DNA of 45,973 bases, taken from NCBI GenBank assembly GCA_024281055.1, contig JAMXLF010000043.1, forward strand, positions 1-45,973, given 5' to 3'. Each line of letters begins with the position of its first letter. Position 1 is the stretch's first letter. Below the pieces are notes generated by a model, which made no database searches, was not told the origin of the DNA, and was given only the letters and a program-made list of their open reading frames with translations. Source of the DNA: Geobacteraceae bacterium. GTDB taxonomy: Bacteria; Desulfobacterota; Desulfuromonadia; Geobacterales; Geobacteraceae. Position numbers and translations under genes: made by a program. Positions 39,801 to 45,973 of this stretch are shown here, in pieces.

Positions 39801-41327
39801 CTGCGGCACACGGTCGATGGGCTGGTGGAGCGGATCTTCGCCGGGAAACCGCGCGCTATCGAAGCCGAGGAGGAAGACACTCGCGCCTCCTTCCTCGGTC
39901 AGTGGCTCTCCTTCTACGGGCCGATGGCGGTTGCCCGGGCGCAAGCCGTCCTGGCGCTCCCCGAGGGGGTTTTCGCCGACGCCATTCACACCCTGGAGGA
40001 GGCGGGCCAGGTCGTCGTCGACCGGCTCACCGAGGGGGCACAGGCTCCAGAGGTGTGCGACGCCGCGAACCTGGAGACGCTCCTCCGGATCCTGCGCCGC
40101 TCGCGCCAGCCCGTTTTTGAGCCCCTCGCCGCCCGCTACCTGCCCCTCTTCCTCGCCGCCTTCCAGGGGATGACCGGGCGGGGGGACACGCTGGACGACC
40201 TCAGGAAACGGCTGGAACAGCTCTTCGGCCTGCCGCTTCCTGCCGCCGCCTGGGAGGAAGAGGTGTTCCCCTCCCGAATGGAGACCTACAGCAACGCCTG
40301 GCTCGACAGCCTCATGCAGACGAGCGGCCTCGCCTGGTTCGGCTGCGGCGAGCGGCGGCTCGCTTTTGCCTTCCCGGAGGAGCTCGGTCTTTTCCGGGAG
40401 GATGATGTCGCCGGGGAGTCGGCCGCGGCCTGGGCGCGCCTCGTTCCCGACCCCAACGGCCGCTACGGCTTTCCCACCATCCGCTCCCTTTCGGGGCGCC
40501 CCGCGACGGAGGTCGCCGGCGAGCTCTGGCGGCTCGCCTGGCGGGGCGCGGTGAGTAACGACTCCTTCGTCGCCGTCCGGAAGGGAATCCTGAACCGCTT
40601 CCGCCCTCCCGTGGAGGAGCCGGCGAAGGTGCGGCGTCTGGCGAACCGCTGGCAGGCCGGGGCGCGCAGTTACGGCAACTGGTATCTCCTCCCGGCCGCA
40701 GAGGCTTCAGAGGACCTGCTGAAGCGGGAAGAGACCAACAAGGAGAGGGTGCGGGTGCTCCTTGAGCGCTACGGCATCATCTTTCGCGAGCTTCTGCTGC
40801 AGGAGCTCCCGCCCTTGCAGTGGCCGAGGCTTTTCCGCACCCTCCGGATCATGGAGCTTTCCGGGGAGCTCCTTTCCGGGAGTTTCTTCCACGGCATCCC
40901 CGGCCTGCAGTTCATCTCCCACGACGCCTTCCGGATGCTCACGGGGGGCCTTCCCGAGGATGCGGTCTACTGGCTGAACGCCGTCGACCCCGCCTCCCTC
41001 TGCGGTACCGGCCTGGACGCGCTGAAGGACGAGCTCCCCCCGCGCATCCCGGGGACCCACCTGGTCCACCACGGCACCCGGCTCGTGGTGGTGTCACGCC
41101 GGTTCGGCAGGGAGCTCCGGATCAACGTCCCCCCCGACGACCCGCGTCTTCCCGACTACCTCGGCTTCTTCCGGGTCCTCGTCTCCCGGGAGTCCAATCC
41201 CCGGAAACAGATCAACGTAGAGCGGATCAACGGCGTCCCCGCCGCCGGCTCCCCCTATCGGGAGGCGCTCGTCGCGTTCGGGTTCCAGCCCGCGTACCGG
41301 GGGCTCGAGCTCTGGCGAAGGTACTGA
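36885..41327 (+). CDS. lhr: Lhr-type ATP-dependent helicase (large, full-length form)
   Basis: A superfamily 2 helicase of about 1480 residues, close to E. coli Lhr (about 1540). The N-terminal core has Walker A TAPTGSGKTLAAF (about residues 44-56), DEIH box (about 166, VILDEIHAVAGTKRG), ALSATVRP, and motif VI QRIGRSGHGVGEVSRG (about 360). The winged-helix and DEAD-associated domains follow. A long C-terminal region characteristic of full-length Lhr then runs to the end. Lhr proteins unwind RNA:DNA hybrids and branched DNA and are linked to DNA repair. I chose ATG 36885 with AAGGA ten bases upstream; the upstream frame to 36771 is made of the foldback repeat. Confidence 0.92.
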   Translation: MPKKILDRFHPLIVRWFAERLGRPTDVQLRAWAEVIAGHHLLVTAPTGSGKTLAAFLWAINQLVSGAWPRGETRVLYVSPLKALNNDVRENLLTPLRELAACFADAGAAFPPIGVETRSGDTPGSERQRMLRHPPEILITTPESLNILLTSKSGRQILTGITTVILDEIHAVAGTKRGTHLITAVDRLVPLSGEFQRIALSATVRPLETVAEFVGGLIREGGHCRKRPVAIVRADQAKEFRIEVRAPQEAPGEPAAELWPRLAREFKRIIAEHRSTLFFANSRRTTERVTRLINEDEPEELAYAHHGSLSKEIRLAVEEKLKNGELKAIVATNSLELGIDIGRLDSVVLIESPRSISSAIQRIGRSGHGVGEVSRGLLYPSHGMDFAAAAVIARAIIEHDTEALRPVEAPLDLLAQIVLSMTLSETWDLDELYGFLTTSYPYRELSRRHFDLVIAMLEGKYADSRVPELRPRATVDRLDNTIAAREGTAHLVYLEGGTIPDRGYFDLRLKETGAKIGELDEEFVWERRLGDTFALGAQVWQIVEITHNAVEVVPARRAQQIIPFWRAEELDRDVHFSERLASFLEECAGELEKDSFPAELRERYAMDAEAAAALVSFLRRQKEATGAELPHRHHLLVEHFHDPQGGAEAEQVILHTLWGNAVNRPFTFALAAAWEARFGYPLQAYYNNDAIALLLPHDADARNLFALVTPGNIEALLTQTLERTGWFGARFRENAGRALLLPKMGFRKRMPLWLTRLRAKKLLGAVARYRDFPILVETWRSSLQDDFDLETLRRLLAEIQDGEIRLGEARTTVASPFALGLIWQQTNTYMYADDTPEAGRASALGHDLIKELAVSPNLRPRLPAELVRFFEEKRQRIASGYAPETARELIDWVKERLLIPEDEWSRLLAAVTRDQGTGATELTAEVAERVVRIVLPGGVPLVGAIELLPEIARGLGREQRELAIEPLVAEAGLRHTVDGLVERIFAGKPRAIEAEEEDTRASFLGQWLSFYGPMAVARAQAVLALPEGVFADAIHTLEEAGQVVVDRLTEGAQAPEVCDAANLETLLRILRRSRQPVFEPLAARYLPLFLAAFQGMTGRGDTLDDLRKRLEQLFGLPLPAAAWEEEVFPSRMETYSNAWLDSLMQTSGLAWFGCGERRLAFAFPEELGLFREDDVAGESAAAWARLVPDPNGRYGFPTIRSLSGRPATEVAGELWRLAWRGAVSNDSFVAVRKGILNRFRPPVEEPAKVRRLANRWQAGARSYGNWYLLPAAEASEDLLKREETNKERVRVLLERYGIIFRELLLQELPPLQWPRLFRTLRIMELSGELLSGSFFHGIPGLQFISHDAFRMLTGGLPEDAVYWLNAVDPASLCGTGLDALKDELPPRIPGTHLVHHGTRLVVVSRRFGRELRINVPPDDPRLPDYLGFFRVLVSRESNPRKQINVERINGVPAAGSPYREALVAFGFQPAYRGLELWRRY

Positions 41328-41352
41328 AGAAGGACGCCGGTTCGGCCCCCGG

Positions 41353-41390
41353 TTGACTTTCCGTAATTGTGCTGTATCAGATACCGTATC
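41353..41390 (+). promoter_or_regulatory. Candidate promoter and palindrome before the alpha/beta hydrolase
   Basis: TTGACT (41353-41358) and TATCAG (41375-41380) at 16 bases. GATAC-C-GTATC overlaps the start region (about 41380-41390) and could be an operator. Confidence 0.4.
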
Positions 41391-41456
41391 GTAATCATCT
41401 ACCGTCAAAAACAACCCTGGCAATAGCGAACCCAAGCCCAAGGAAAGGAGCGTCCT

Positions 41457-42317
41457 GTGAAACACCCGACTTATTATCGCACGACGCAGGTAGATGAGCT
41501 CTCAATCTTTTACAGAGAGGCCGGCCCGAAAGACGCACCCACACTTCTCCTGCTGCACGGATTCCCCTCCTCATCGCGGATGTTCGAGCCTCTCTTCGCC
41601 CGGCTTTCCGACCGCTACCACCTGGTAGCGCCCGATTACCCGGGCTTCGGACACAGCGACTGGCCCGACCCGAAACGATTCGCGTACACCTTCGACCACC
41701 TCGCCGAGATCATGAATCACTTCGCGGAAGCGCTCGGGCTCTCGCGCTACACGCTGTACATGCAGGATTACGGCGGTCCCGTCGGTTTCCGCATGGCCTT
41801 GGCCCATCCGGACCGGATTGAGGCTCTCATCATCCAGAATGCCGTGGCGCACAACGAAGGCCTGGGGGCCATCTGGGAGCCGCGCCGGGCCTTCTGGGCC
41901 GACCGCGAGGCCAACGAGAGCGCGCTTCGCACAAATTTCCTGTCCCTGCCGACGACGCGGACACGCCACGTGGGGCACGATCCCGACGTGGAACGCTATG
42001 ACCCGGACCTCTGGACCGATGAATTTGCCTTTCTCAGCCAGCCCGGCCAGGCCGACATCCAAAGCGACCTCTTCTACGACTACCGCACCAACGTCGACGC
42101 CTACCCCGGGTGGCAGGCGTGGATGCGCGAGCAGCAGCCGCGCCTCCTGGTGATCTGGGGCAGGTACGATCCATCCTTCGACTTCTCGGAGCCGGAAGCC
42201 TATCAACGGGATGTGCCGAGCGCTCAGGTTCATGTTCTCGACGCCGGTCATTTCGCCTTGGACACGGCTGCAGACGAGATCGCCGCACTGATCCGAGACT
42301 TTACGGGTTCTCGTTGA
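41457..42317 (+). CDS. Alpha/beta-fold hydrolase (haloalkane dehalogenase/epoxide hydrolase-like)
   Basis: A 286-residue alpha/beta hydrolase. HGFPSSSRMF supplies the oxyanion hole region, DYPGFGHSDWP follows, the nucleophile elbow is YMQDYGGPVGF (Asp near residue 104), and the general base His is in DAGHFALD (about 263). An Asp nucleophile instead of Ser places it with haloalkane dehalogenases and epoxide hydrolases rather than esterases; the substrate is open. The start is GTG, with AAAGGAG upstream. The amidohydrolase gene follows 84 bases later on the same strand, so they may share a transcript. Confidence 0.85.
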   Translation: MKHPTYYRTTQVDELSIFYREAGPKDAPTLLLLHGFPSSSRMFEPLFARLSDRYHLVAPDYPGFGHSDWPDPKRFAYTFDHLAEIMNHFAEALGLSRYTLYMQDYGGPVGFRMALAHPDRIEALIIQNAVAHNEGLGAIWEPRRAFWADREANESALRTNFLSLPTTRTRHVGHDPDVERYDPDLWTDEFAFLSQPGQADIQSDLFYDYRTNVDAYPGWQAWMREQQPRLLVIWGRYDPSFDFSEPEAYQRDVPSAQVHVLDAGHFALDTAADEIAALIRDFTGSR

Positions 42318-42401
42318 GGTTCCTGCCCAGCACGGTTACTGAGGCCGCCATGGGAGCGCCTGCCTGTCTTTGCTTGAGCCCTCTCGTAAAGGAGGTACGA
42401 C

Positions 42402-44210
42402 ATGAGCACACCCGAGCTGATTCTGTACAATGGCAAAATCACCACTCTCGACGCCAACCGGCCCCAGGTCTCCGCCGTGGTCATTACCGGCGGCCGGATA
42501 ACCGCGACGGGCGGGGACGAGCTCCTCGCCACCGCCGGCGACAAAACGCAGCGTATCGACCTGAAAGGGCGGCGGGCGGTCCCGGGGCTGAACGACTCCC
42601 ACCTCCACGCGATCAGAGGGGGGCTCAACTTCAACATGGAGCTTCGCTGGGACGGCGTTCCGTCCCTGGCCTTGGCCCTGGAGATGCTGCGGGAGCAGGC
42701 GCGGCGCACCCCGCCCCCCCAGTGGGTACGGGTGATCGGCGGCTGGACCGAGTTCCAGTTCGCCGAACGGCGGCTGCCGACCCTGGAGGAGGTGAACGCC
42801 GCCGCGCCCGACACCCCGGTCTTCATCCTCCACCTCTACGACCGCGCCATCGTGAACGGGGCGGCGCTCCGGGCCCTGGGCTACACGCGGGAGACCCCCG
42901 ACCCGCCGGCGGGAGAGATCCAGCGCGACAAGGCTGGCAACCCCACGGGGCTCCTCATCGCCCGGCCGAACGCCATGATCCTCTATGCGAGCCTCGCCAA
43001 GGGGCCGAAGCTCTCCTACGAGGACCAGGTGAACTCCACCCGCCACTTCATGCGCGAGTTGAACCGGCTGGGGCTCACGAGCGCCATTGACGCCGGCGGC
43101 GGCTTCCAGAACTACCCGGACGATTACAAGGTCATCGAGGAGCTGGCGGGCAGGGGAGAGCTCACCCTGCGGATCGCCTACAACCTCTTCACCCAGCACC
43201 CGAAGGGTGAGCTGGCCGACTTCGCCCAATGGGTGACGCAGACCTCGCCGGGGAAGGGCAACGACTTCCTGCGCGTGAACGGCGCCGGCGAGATGCTCGT
43301 CTTCTCCGCCGCCGACTTCGAGGACTTCCTCGAGCCCCGACCGGACCTCTTATCGGTGATGGAAGAGGAACTCACCCAGGTGATCCGGCTCCTCGCCGAG
43401 AAGCGCTGGCCGTTCCGGCTCCACGCCACCTATGACGAGTCGATCTCCCGCTTCCTCGACGTCTTCGAGAGGGTCAACCGCGACGTCCCGTTCCAGGGAC
43501 TGCGCTGGTTCTTCGACCACGCCGAAACCATCACGCAGCGGAACCTGGAGCGGGTGCGGGCCCTTGGCGGCGGCATCGCCATCCAGGACCGGATGGCCTT
43601 CCAGGGGGAATACTTCCGGGAGCGCTACGGGAAGGGGGCGACCGAGCACTCGCCACCCATCAGACGGATGCTGGAGATGGGGATCCCGGTCGGCGCCGGC
43701 ACCGACGCAACCCGGGTGGCGAGCTACAACCCGTGGGTCTCCCTCTCCTGGCTCGTGACCGGCCGGACCGTCGGCGGGATGCAGCTCTACCCGGAGGCGA
43801 ACCGCATGGGGCGCGAGGAGGCGCTTCGCCTCTACACGGTCGGGAGCAGCTGGTTTTCGGGGGAGGAAGAGAAAAAGGGGCGGCTTTCGCCGGGACAGCT
43901 CGCCGACCTGGCGGTCCTCTCGGCCGACTACCTCACCATGCCGGAAGAGGAGATCAGAAGGATCGAGTCGCTCCTCACCGTCGTCGGCGGTAAGGTGGTC
44001 TACGGTGCCGGGGAATTCGGCAGCCTCGCACCGCCGCCGCTTCCGGTCAGCCCGGACTGGTCGCCGGTGGCCAGCTACGGCGGCTACCATCATGCTTCAG
44101 CGGCAGCCGCGGCACACCGGGTGGGGTGTACCTGCCACGGCCACCGGCAGGTCTGGTCGCCGAAGGAGTCGCGGTTCTGGGGGATCGGCTGCGACTGCTT
44201 CGCCTTCTGA
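42402..44210 (+). CDS. Metal-dependent amidohydrolase, YtcJ-like, with Cys-rich tail
   Basis: A 602-residue amidohydrolase-3 family enzyme. An N-terminal beta domain (LILYNGKITTLD) is followed by the metal motif NDSHLHA (H-x-H near residues 66-68), the barrel residues RLHATYDES and FDHAETIT, and VGAGTDATRVASYNP with the catalytic Asp. The C-terminal part returns to the beta domain (GQLADLAVLSADY). It then carries an unusual tail of about 60 residues containing a Cys/His cluster (CTCHGHRQ ... GCDCFAF). No signal peptide is present. AAAGGAGG fixes the ATG. The family acts on N-substituted formamides or related compounds; the substrate is unknown. Confidence 0.86.
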   Translation: MSTPELILYNGKITTLDANRPQVSAVVITGGRITATGGDELLATAGDKTQRIDLKGRRAVPGLNDSHLHAIRGGLNFNMELRWDGVPSLALALEMLREQARRTPPPQWVRVIGGWTEFQFAERRLPTLEEVNAAAPDTPVFILHLYDRAIVNGAALRALGYTRETPDPPAGEIQRDKAGNPTGLLIARPNAMILYASLAKGPKLSYEDQVNSTRHFMRELNRLGLTSAIDAGGGFQNYPDDYKVIEELAGRGELTLRIAYNLFTQHPKGELADFAQWVTQTSPGKGNDFLRVNGAGEMLVFSAADFEDFLEPRPDLLSVMEEELTQVIRLLAEKRWPFRLHATYDESISRFLDVFERVNRDVPFQGLRWFFDHAETITQRNLERVRALGGGIAIQDRMAFQGEYFRERYGKGATEHSPPIRRMLEMGIPVGAGTDATRVASYNPWVSLSWLVTGRTVGGMQLYPEANRMGREEALRLYTVGSSWFSGEEEKKGRLSPGQLADLAVLSADYLTMPEEEIRRIESLLTVVGGKVVYGAGEFGSLAPPPLPVSPDWSPVASYGGYHHASAAAAAHRVGCTCHGHRQVWSPKESRFWGIGCDCFAF

Positions 44211-44239
44211 ATTTTCAGTGAACCTCGTGTGTCAACAAC

Positions 44240-44263
44240 AAAGGCGGCCGTTTGGCCGCTTTT
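44240..44263 (+). terminator. Intrinsic terminator after the amidohydrolase
   Basis: GCGGCC and GGCCGC around a GTTT loop with a T-run; an A-run precedes, so it may work both ways. A second hairpin (44296-44315, CCGGGCAT/ATGCCCGG) follows without a T-run. Confidence 0.75.
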
Positions 44264-44322
44264 GAATTGTCCGCAACGGGCATGGCTTTGACCTGCCGGG
44301 CATGCTAATGCCCGGGCTGGTC

Positions 44323-44643
44323 TTAAGCCTTGGGCACCTCAGGCACGAATTTTATTTCGAGGTGGCATCCTACTGCGTGAGCATATTTCTTGAGGGTGGT
44401 TAAGGAAGGGGCGTGTTTCCCGACTGCCTCCAGCCGCGATATCGCACTCTTTGTCGTGCCCATGATTTCAGCGACGGCTTCCTGCGAAAGACCGACACGC
44501 GCACGGGCGGCAAGCATTTCTTTCGCCAGTGCGTATTCTTCCTCCAACTCTTCATAGGCTTTTTTGAATCCTTTTCGCTTCCCAGCCTTCTGAAGAAACT
44601 CATCGTGGTCATGAGTTACCGGTTTATATTTCAAATTAGCCAT
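44323..44643 (-). CDS. HigA-like antitoxin with XRE helix-turn-helix
   Basis: A 106-residue protein with an N-terminal basic stretch, a helical linker (KKAYEELEEEYALAKEMLAAR) and an XRE helix-turn-helix (VGLSQEAVAEIMGTTKSAISRLE) followed by PSLTTLKKYAHAVGCHLEIKF. This matches HigA-type antitoxins of HigB/Gp49-like toxin pairs, where toxin precedes antitoxin. AAGGAGGT lies before the ATG. The start overlaps the end of the upstream toxin remnant (44636-44695). With its toxin gone it is an orphan antitoxin and could repress or neutralise related systems elsewhere. Confidence 0.85.
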   Translation of the reverse strand: MANLKYKPVTHDHDEFLQKAGKRKGFKKAYEELEEEYALAKEMLAARARVGLSQEAVAEIMGTTKSAISRLEAVGKHAPSLTTLKKYAHAVGCHLEIKFVPEVPKA

Positions 44644-44695
44644 TTTGGACCTCCTTCAATCGTTTCCGGGCAATTTTCAGTTCTTGCTCCGGGGT
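44636..44695 (-). pseudogene. C-terminal remnant of a HigB/RelE (Gp49-like) toxin
   Basis: The last about 19 codons (TPEQELKIARKRLKEVQNG then TAA) match the end of Gp49/HigB toxins, where a K-T-P-x-x-E-x-x-x-A helix is typical. The stop overlaps the antitoxin start, as in intact operons. Upstream of about 44695 the homology stops at the foldback element, so the toxin body is deleted. Confidence 0.65.
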
Positions 44696-44711
44696 GGCTT
44701 GGGGAGACGGA

Positions 44712-44784
44712 GGGAGACGTAGTTGAATTATTGACTTGCTCTCTTCGACCCTCTGGCTAACTCAACTAATCAACTACGTCCCCT
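44712..44784. repeat. Foldback (MITE-like or REP-like) element between two gene remnants
   Basis: The ends are GACGTAGTTGA and TCAACTACGTC-type inverted repeats; about 26 bases of each arm match imperfectly around a short loop. It separates the HigB remnant from the AbiEii remnant, with homology to each stopping at its edges. No transposase is present, so it could be a non-autonomous element or a REP-type repeat. Confidence 0.6.
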
Positions 44785-44785
44785 T

Positions 44786-45065
44786 GGTCCTCCCGACTTG
44801 TTCGCAGGCAAGATGCACGCGATCCTTTTCAACAGGTGGAAGAACCGGGGCAAGGAGGGAGACTGGTACGACCTTGTCTGGTACCCGCCAACCACCCGCT
44901 GTGCAGCGGATTCGATAGACCGGCCACTGGAGCGGTGGCCAGAGGCTGTAGGGAGTTGCTGCACGACGCAATCTACCGACTGGCTGCGGTCATGCCCGCC
45001 GTACGTAGCGCCGTTGAGGGATCAGCAGAGGCTTGCTCTCTGGTCACGTGACTTCTTTCGTGTTG
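44786..45065 (+). pseudogene. Remnant of an AbiEii/AbiGii-type nucleotidyltransferase toxin
   Basis: The first part (DLFAGKMHAILFNRWKNRG ... DWYDLVWYP) matches the C-terminal half of AbiEii nucleotidyltransferases. RELLHDAIYRL in another frame and VAPLRDQQRLALWSRDFF back in the first frame match the family's end. The N-terminal catalytic half is absent and at least one or two frameshifts are needed, so it is not functional. AbiEii toxins act in abortive infection with AbiEi antitoxins; no antitoxin is seen here. Confidence 0.72.
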
Positions 45066-45176
45066 TGACAGTGGAGGATCAATCCTGCCCCCAAGCCTTC
45101 CATTACTTCTCTAGGAATTTCAACCAGATAAATGGTAAAGTGGTGGAGGGAGAAAATACTGAGCAGGAAACACGAA

Positions 45177-45208
45177 GGGGGCGAGCTATTCGAAGATAGC
45201 TTGCCCCC
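45177..45208. repeat. Strong hairpin, possible terminator
   Basis: GGGGGCGAGCTAT pairs with ATAGCTTGCCCCC (one G-T wobble) around a six-base loop. Neither side has a real T-run, so termination is uncertain. It lies beyond the 66-residue gene on the minus strand. The stretch 45066-45232 shows nothing else. Confidence 0.55.
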
Positions 45209-45232
45209 CTCGTTTCTAGGGTATTAGATTTA

Positions 45233-45433
45233 TTACCATTTATATTTTTGCGATAAAGTTACGATTTTGCCTATCACTTCTTGTTCCTGCTTCTTCACAG
45301 CCGCCTTCACCAGCGCAGTCCTGGCCTCGCAAAGACTGACGACTCTTTTGGGAGTGGCTGTATCGGAAGTTGTTGTTGATGTCTGATCAACAAAAAACAG
45401 CGGCAATTGGGTCTCTTCGTCTGACTTTCGCAT
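45233..45433 (-). CDS. Small hypothetical protein (66 residues)
   Basis: Not recognised. Ser/Thr-rich start (TSTTTSDTATPKR), then a helical C-terminal part (LCEARTALVKAAVKKQEQEVIGKIVTLSQKY). A G-rich binding site lies directly before the ATG. It begins 29 bases after the deaminase remnant and in the same direction, so it was probably its operon partner; now it may have no promoter except through the insertion sequence. Confidence 0.45.
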   Translation of the reverse strand: MRKSDEETQLPLFFVDQTSTTTSDTATPKRVVSLCEARTALVKAAVKKQEQEVIGKIVTLSQKYKW

Positions 45434-45462
45434 TTCCCCCCCCTATAATTGCCCAAGTTTCC

Positions 45463-45850
45463 TTATAATCCATTTTCTACCAGGGTGTCAACGATTTTGA
45501 CCTCATAATCAACGAAGCAATCGAGCAACTGAGCATAAGCAGCTGTTTCTTCAGCAAGGTTGATTTTAACGAATTTCCCTGCTGCTTTCTTGGTGGTCAC
45601 ACATCGGAACCTGTTTTGGTATTGCGAAGGTGCCACCCCTTCAAACGGTAAAAACTGCACCCCTTTGCAATCAATATTACCGCATATTGAATCGTCGTGC
45701 AACGCAGTCGCTAAGCTCTTCTCGTAGGGCTCGATGTAGAAAACTTTTTTAATGCCTGAAGAGATAATGTGTTTTGCACAATTGTGGCATGGGTACGTGG
45801 TAACATACATTGTGCCGTTTCGCAGGGATATCCCTTTTCTAGCTGCGCTA
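45463..45850 (-). pseudogene. Anti-phage-type dCTP/dCMP deaminase, 5' end cut off by an insertion sequence
   Basis: The open part begins SAARKGISLRNG and continues TMYVTTYPCHNCAKHIISSG, the PCxxC zinc half of a cytidine/deoxycytidylate deaminase. It then shows FYIEPYEKSLA ... LHDDSI and FLPFEGVAPSQY, the pattern I recognise from AvcD-type anti-phage deaminases, which deplete dCTP during infection. The HAE zinc ligand and the N-terminal kinase-like half, expected just upstream, are missing: an IS630-type end abuts at 45851, and a stop lies in frame beyond it. The remaining ATG at 45810 could give only a fragment without the full active site. Confidence 0.75.
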
Positions 45851-45973
45851 GTGTCCCGTTTGGTTAGTTCTTTCTAGTAATATTTGCACTTTGTTTTGCT
45901 CTTTGAACTGATTCAATAATTGCTGATGCGCTCTTGGTCCACTTGAACGGCTTGGCGCTTGTTGCGTTATGAA
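45849..45973 (-). mobile_element. End of an IS630-family insertion sequence (continues past window)
   Basis: The element end reads TA then GTGTCCCGTTTGG at 45849 onward; IS630 elements insert at TA and duplicate it. Inside lies the 3' end of a transposase gene. The left partner end is outside the window, so target duplication cannot be checked. Confidence 0.7.
45864..45973 (-). CDS. IS630-family transposase, C-terminal 35 residues (partial)
   Basis: The minus-strand frame ends HNATSAKPFKWTKSASAI followed by IESVQRAKQSA and a stop at 45864-45866. KPFxWTKxA near the C-terminus is characteristic of IS630-type DDE transposases. The rest lies beyond the window. Confidence 0.72.
   Translation of the reverse strand, partial: HNATSAKPFKWTKSASAIIESVQRAKQSANITRKN

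Noticed and set aside
1-45973. tRNA, rRNA or an intact CRISPR array in the window
   Set aside because: I saw no cloverleaf, ribosomal segment or regular direct repeat array when reading the gaps; a tRNA scan would settle small cases.

Overview
The window looks like a chromosome segment from a GC-rich Geobacter-type bacterium (Desulfuromonadia, former Deltaproteobacteria). This rests on gene content and style: two probable selenoproteins, a GEMM-I (cyclic dinucleotide) riboswitch, TTGACA/TAGAAT-like promoters, and strong GGAG ribosome binding sites. No species can be named from the sequence alone.

Region 1 (1-20 kb) is mostly housekeeping. It runs uvrA (3' part), mfd, and two exported parvulin-type prolyl isomerases. 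A class II DnaJ faces away from a marR-hemG pair. A glycine-rich lipoprotein gene stands alone. A long minus-strand series follows: plsC, two small membrane or TPR-like genes, rnj, ftsK, a GcvR-like double-ACT protein and def. ssb is divergent from plsC.

Region 2 (20-27.6 kb) is a type I restriction-modification operon read hsdM-hsdS-hsdR-dinD on the minus strand. hsdM carries a 71-bp palindromic repeat inside its reading frame. A hairpin with the same GTAGGGG...CCCCTAC ends lies between rnj and ftsK.

Region 3 (27.8-36.7 kb) holds a four-S1-domain protein, a DUF815 ATPase overlapping an exported protein of unknown function, an AhpD-like selenoprotein (UGA codon 37), an SDR and a remnant of an Lcl-domain gene. 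It also holds a minus-strand pair (Tat-exported metallo-beta-lactamase-fold protein plus a phospholipase B-like Ntn hydrolase). The leader of that pair contains a promoter, a GEMM-I aptamer and an overlapping intrinsic terminator. Divergent from it is a thioredoxin-like selenoprotein with a UxxC active site (UGA codon 33). Both selenoprotein UGAs are followed by a hairpin that fits the bacterial SECIS rules, and standard gene calling would truncate or miss both genes.

Region 4 (36.8-46 kb) has a full-length Lhr-type helicase, an alpha/beta hydrolase, a YtcJ-like amidohydrolase with a Cys-rich tail, and then a decayed defence cluster. The cluster has an orphan HigA-like antitoxin with only the last residues of its toxin, a foldback element, an AbiEii-type nucleotidyltransferase remnant, and an anti-phage-type dCTP/dCMP deaminase cut by an IS630-family insertion that runs off the window end.

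The most noteworthy items are the riboswitch-controlled hydrolase pair, the two recoded selenoprotein genes, the in-frame palindrome in hsdM, and the layered debris of defence genes. Three intergenic foldbacks built of short tandem-like words are also unusual.
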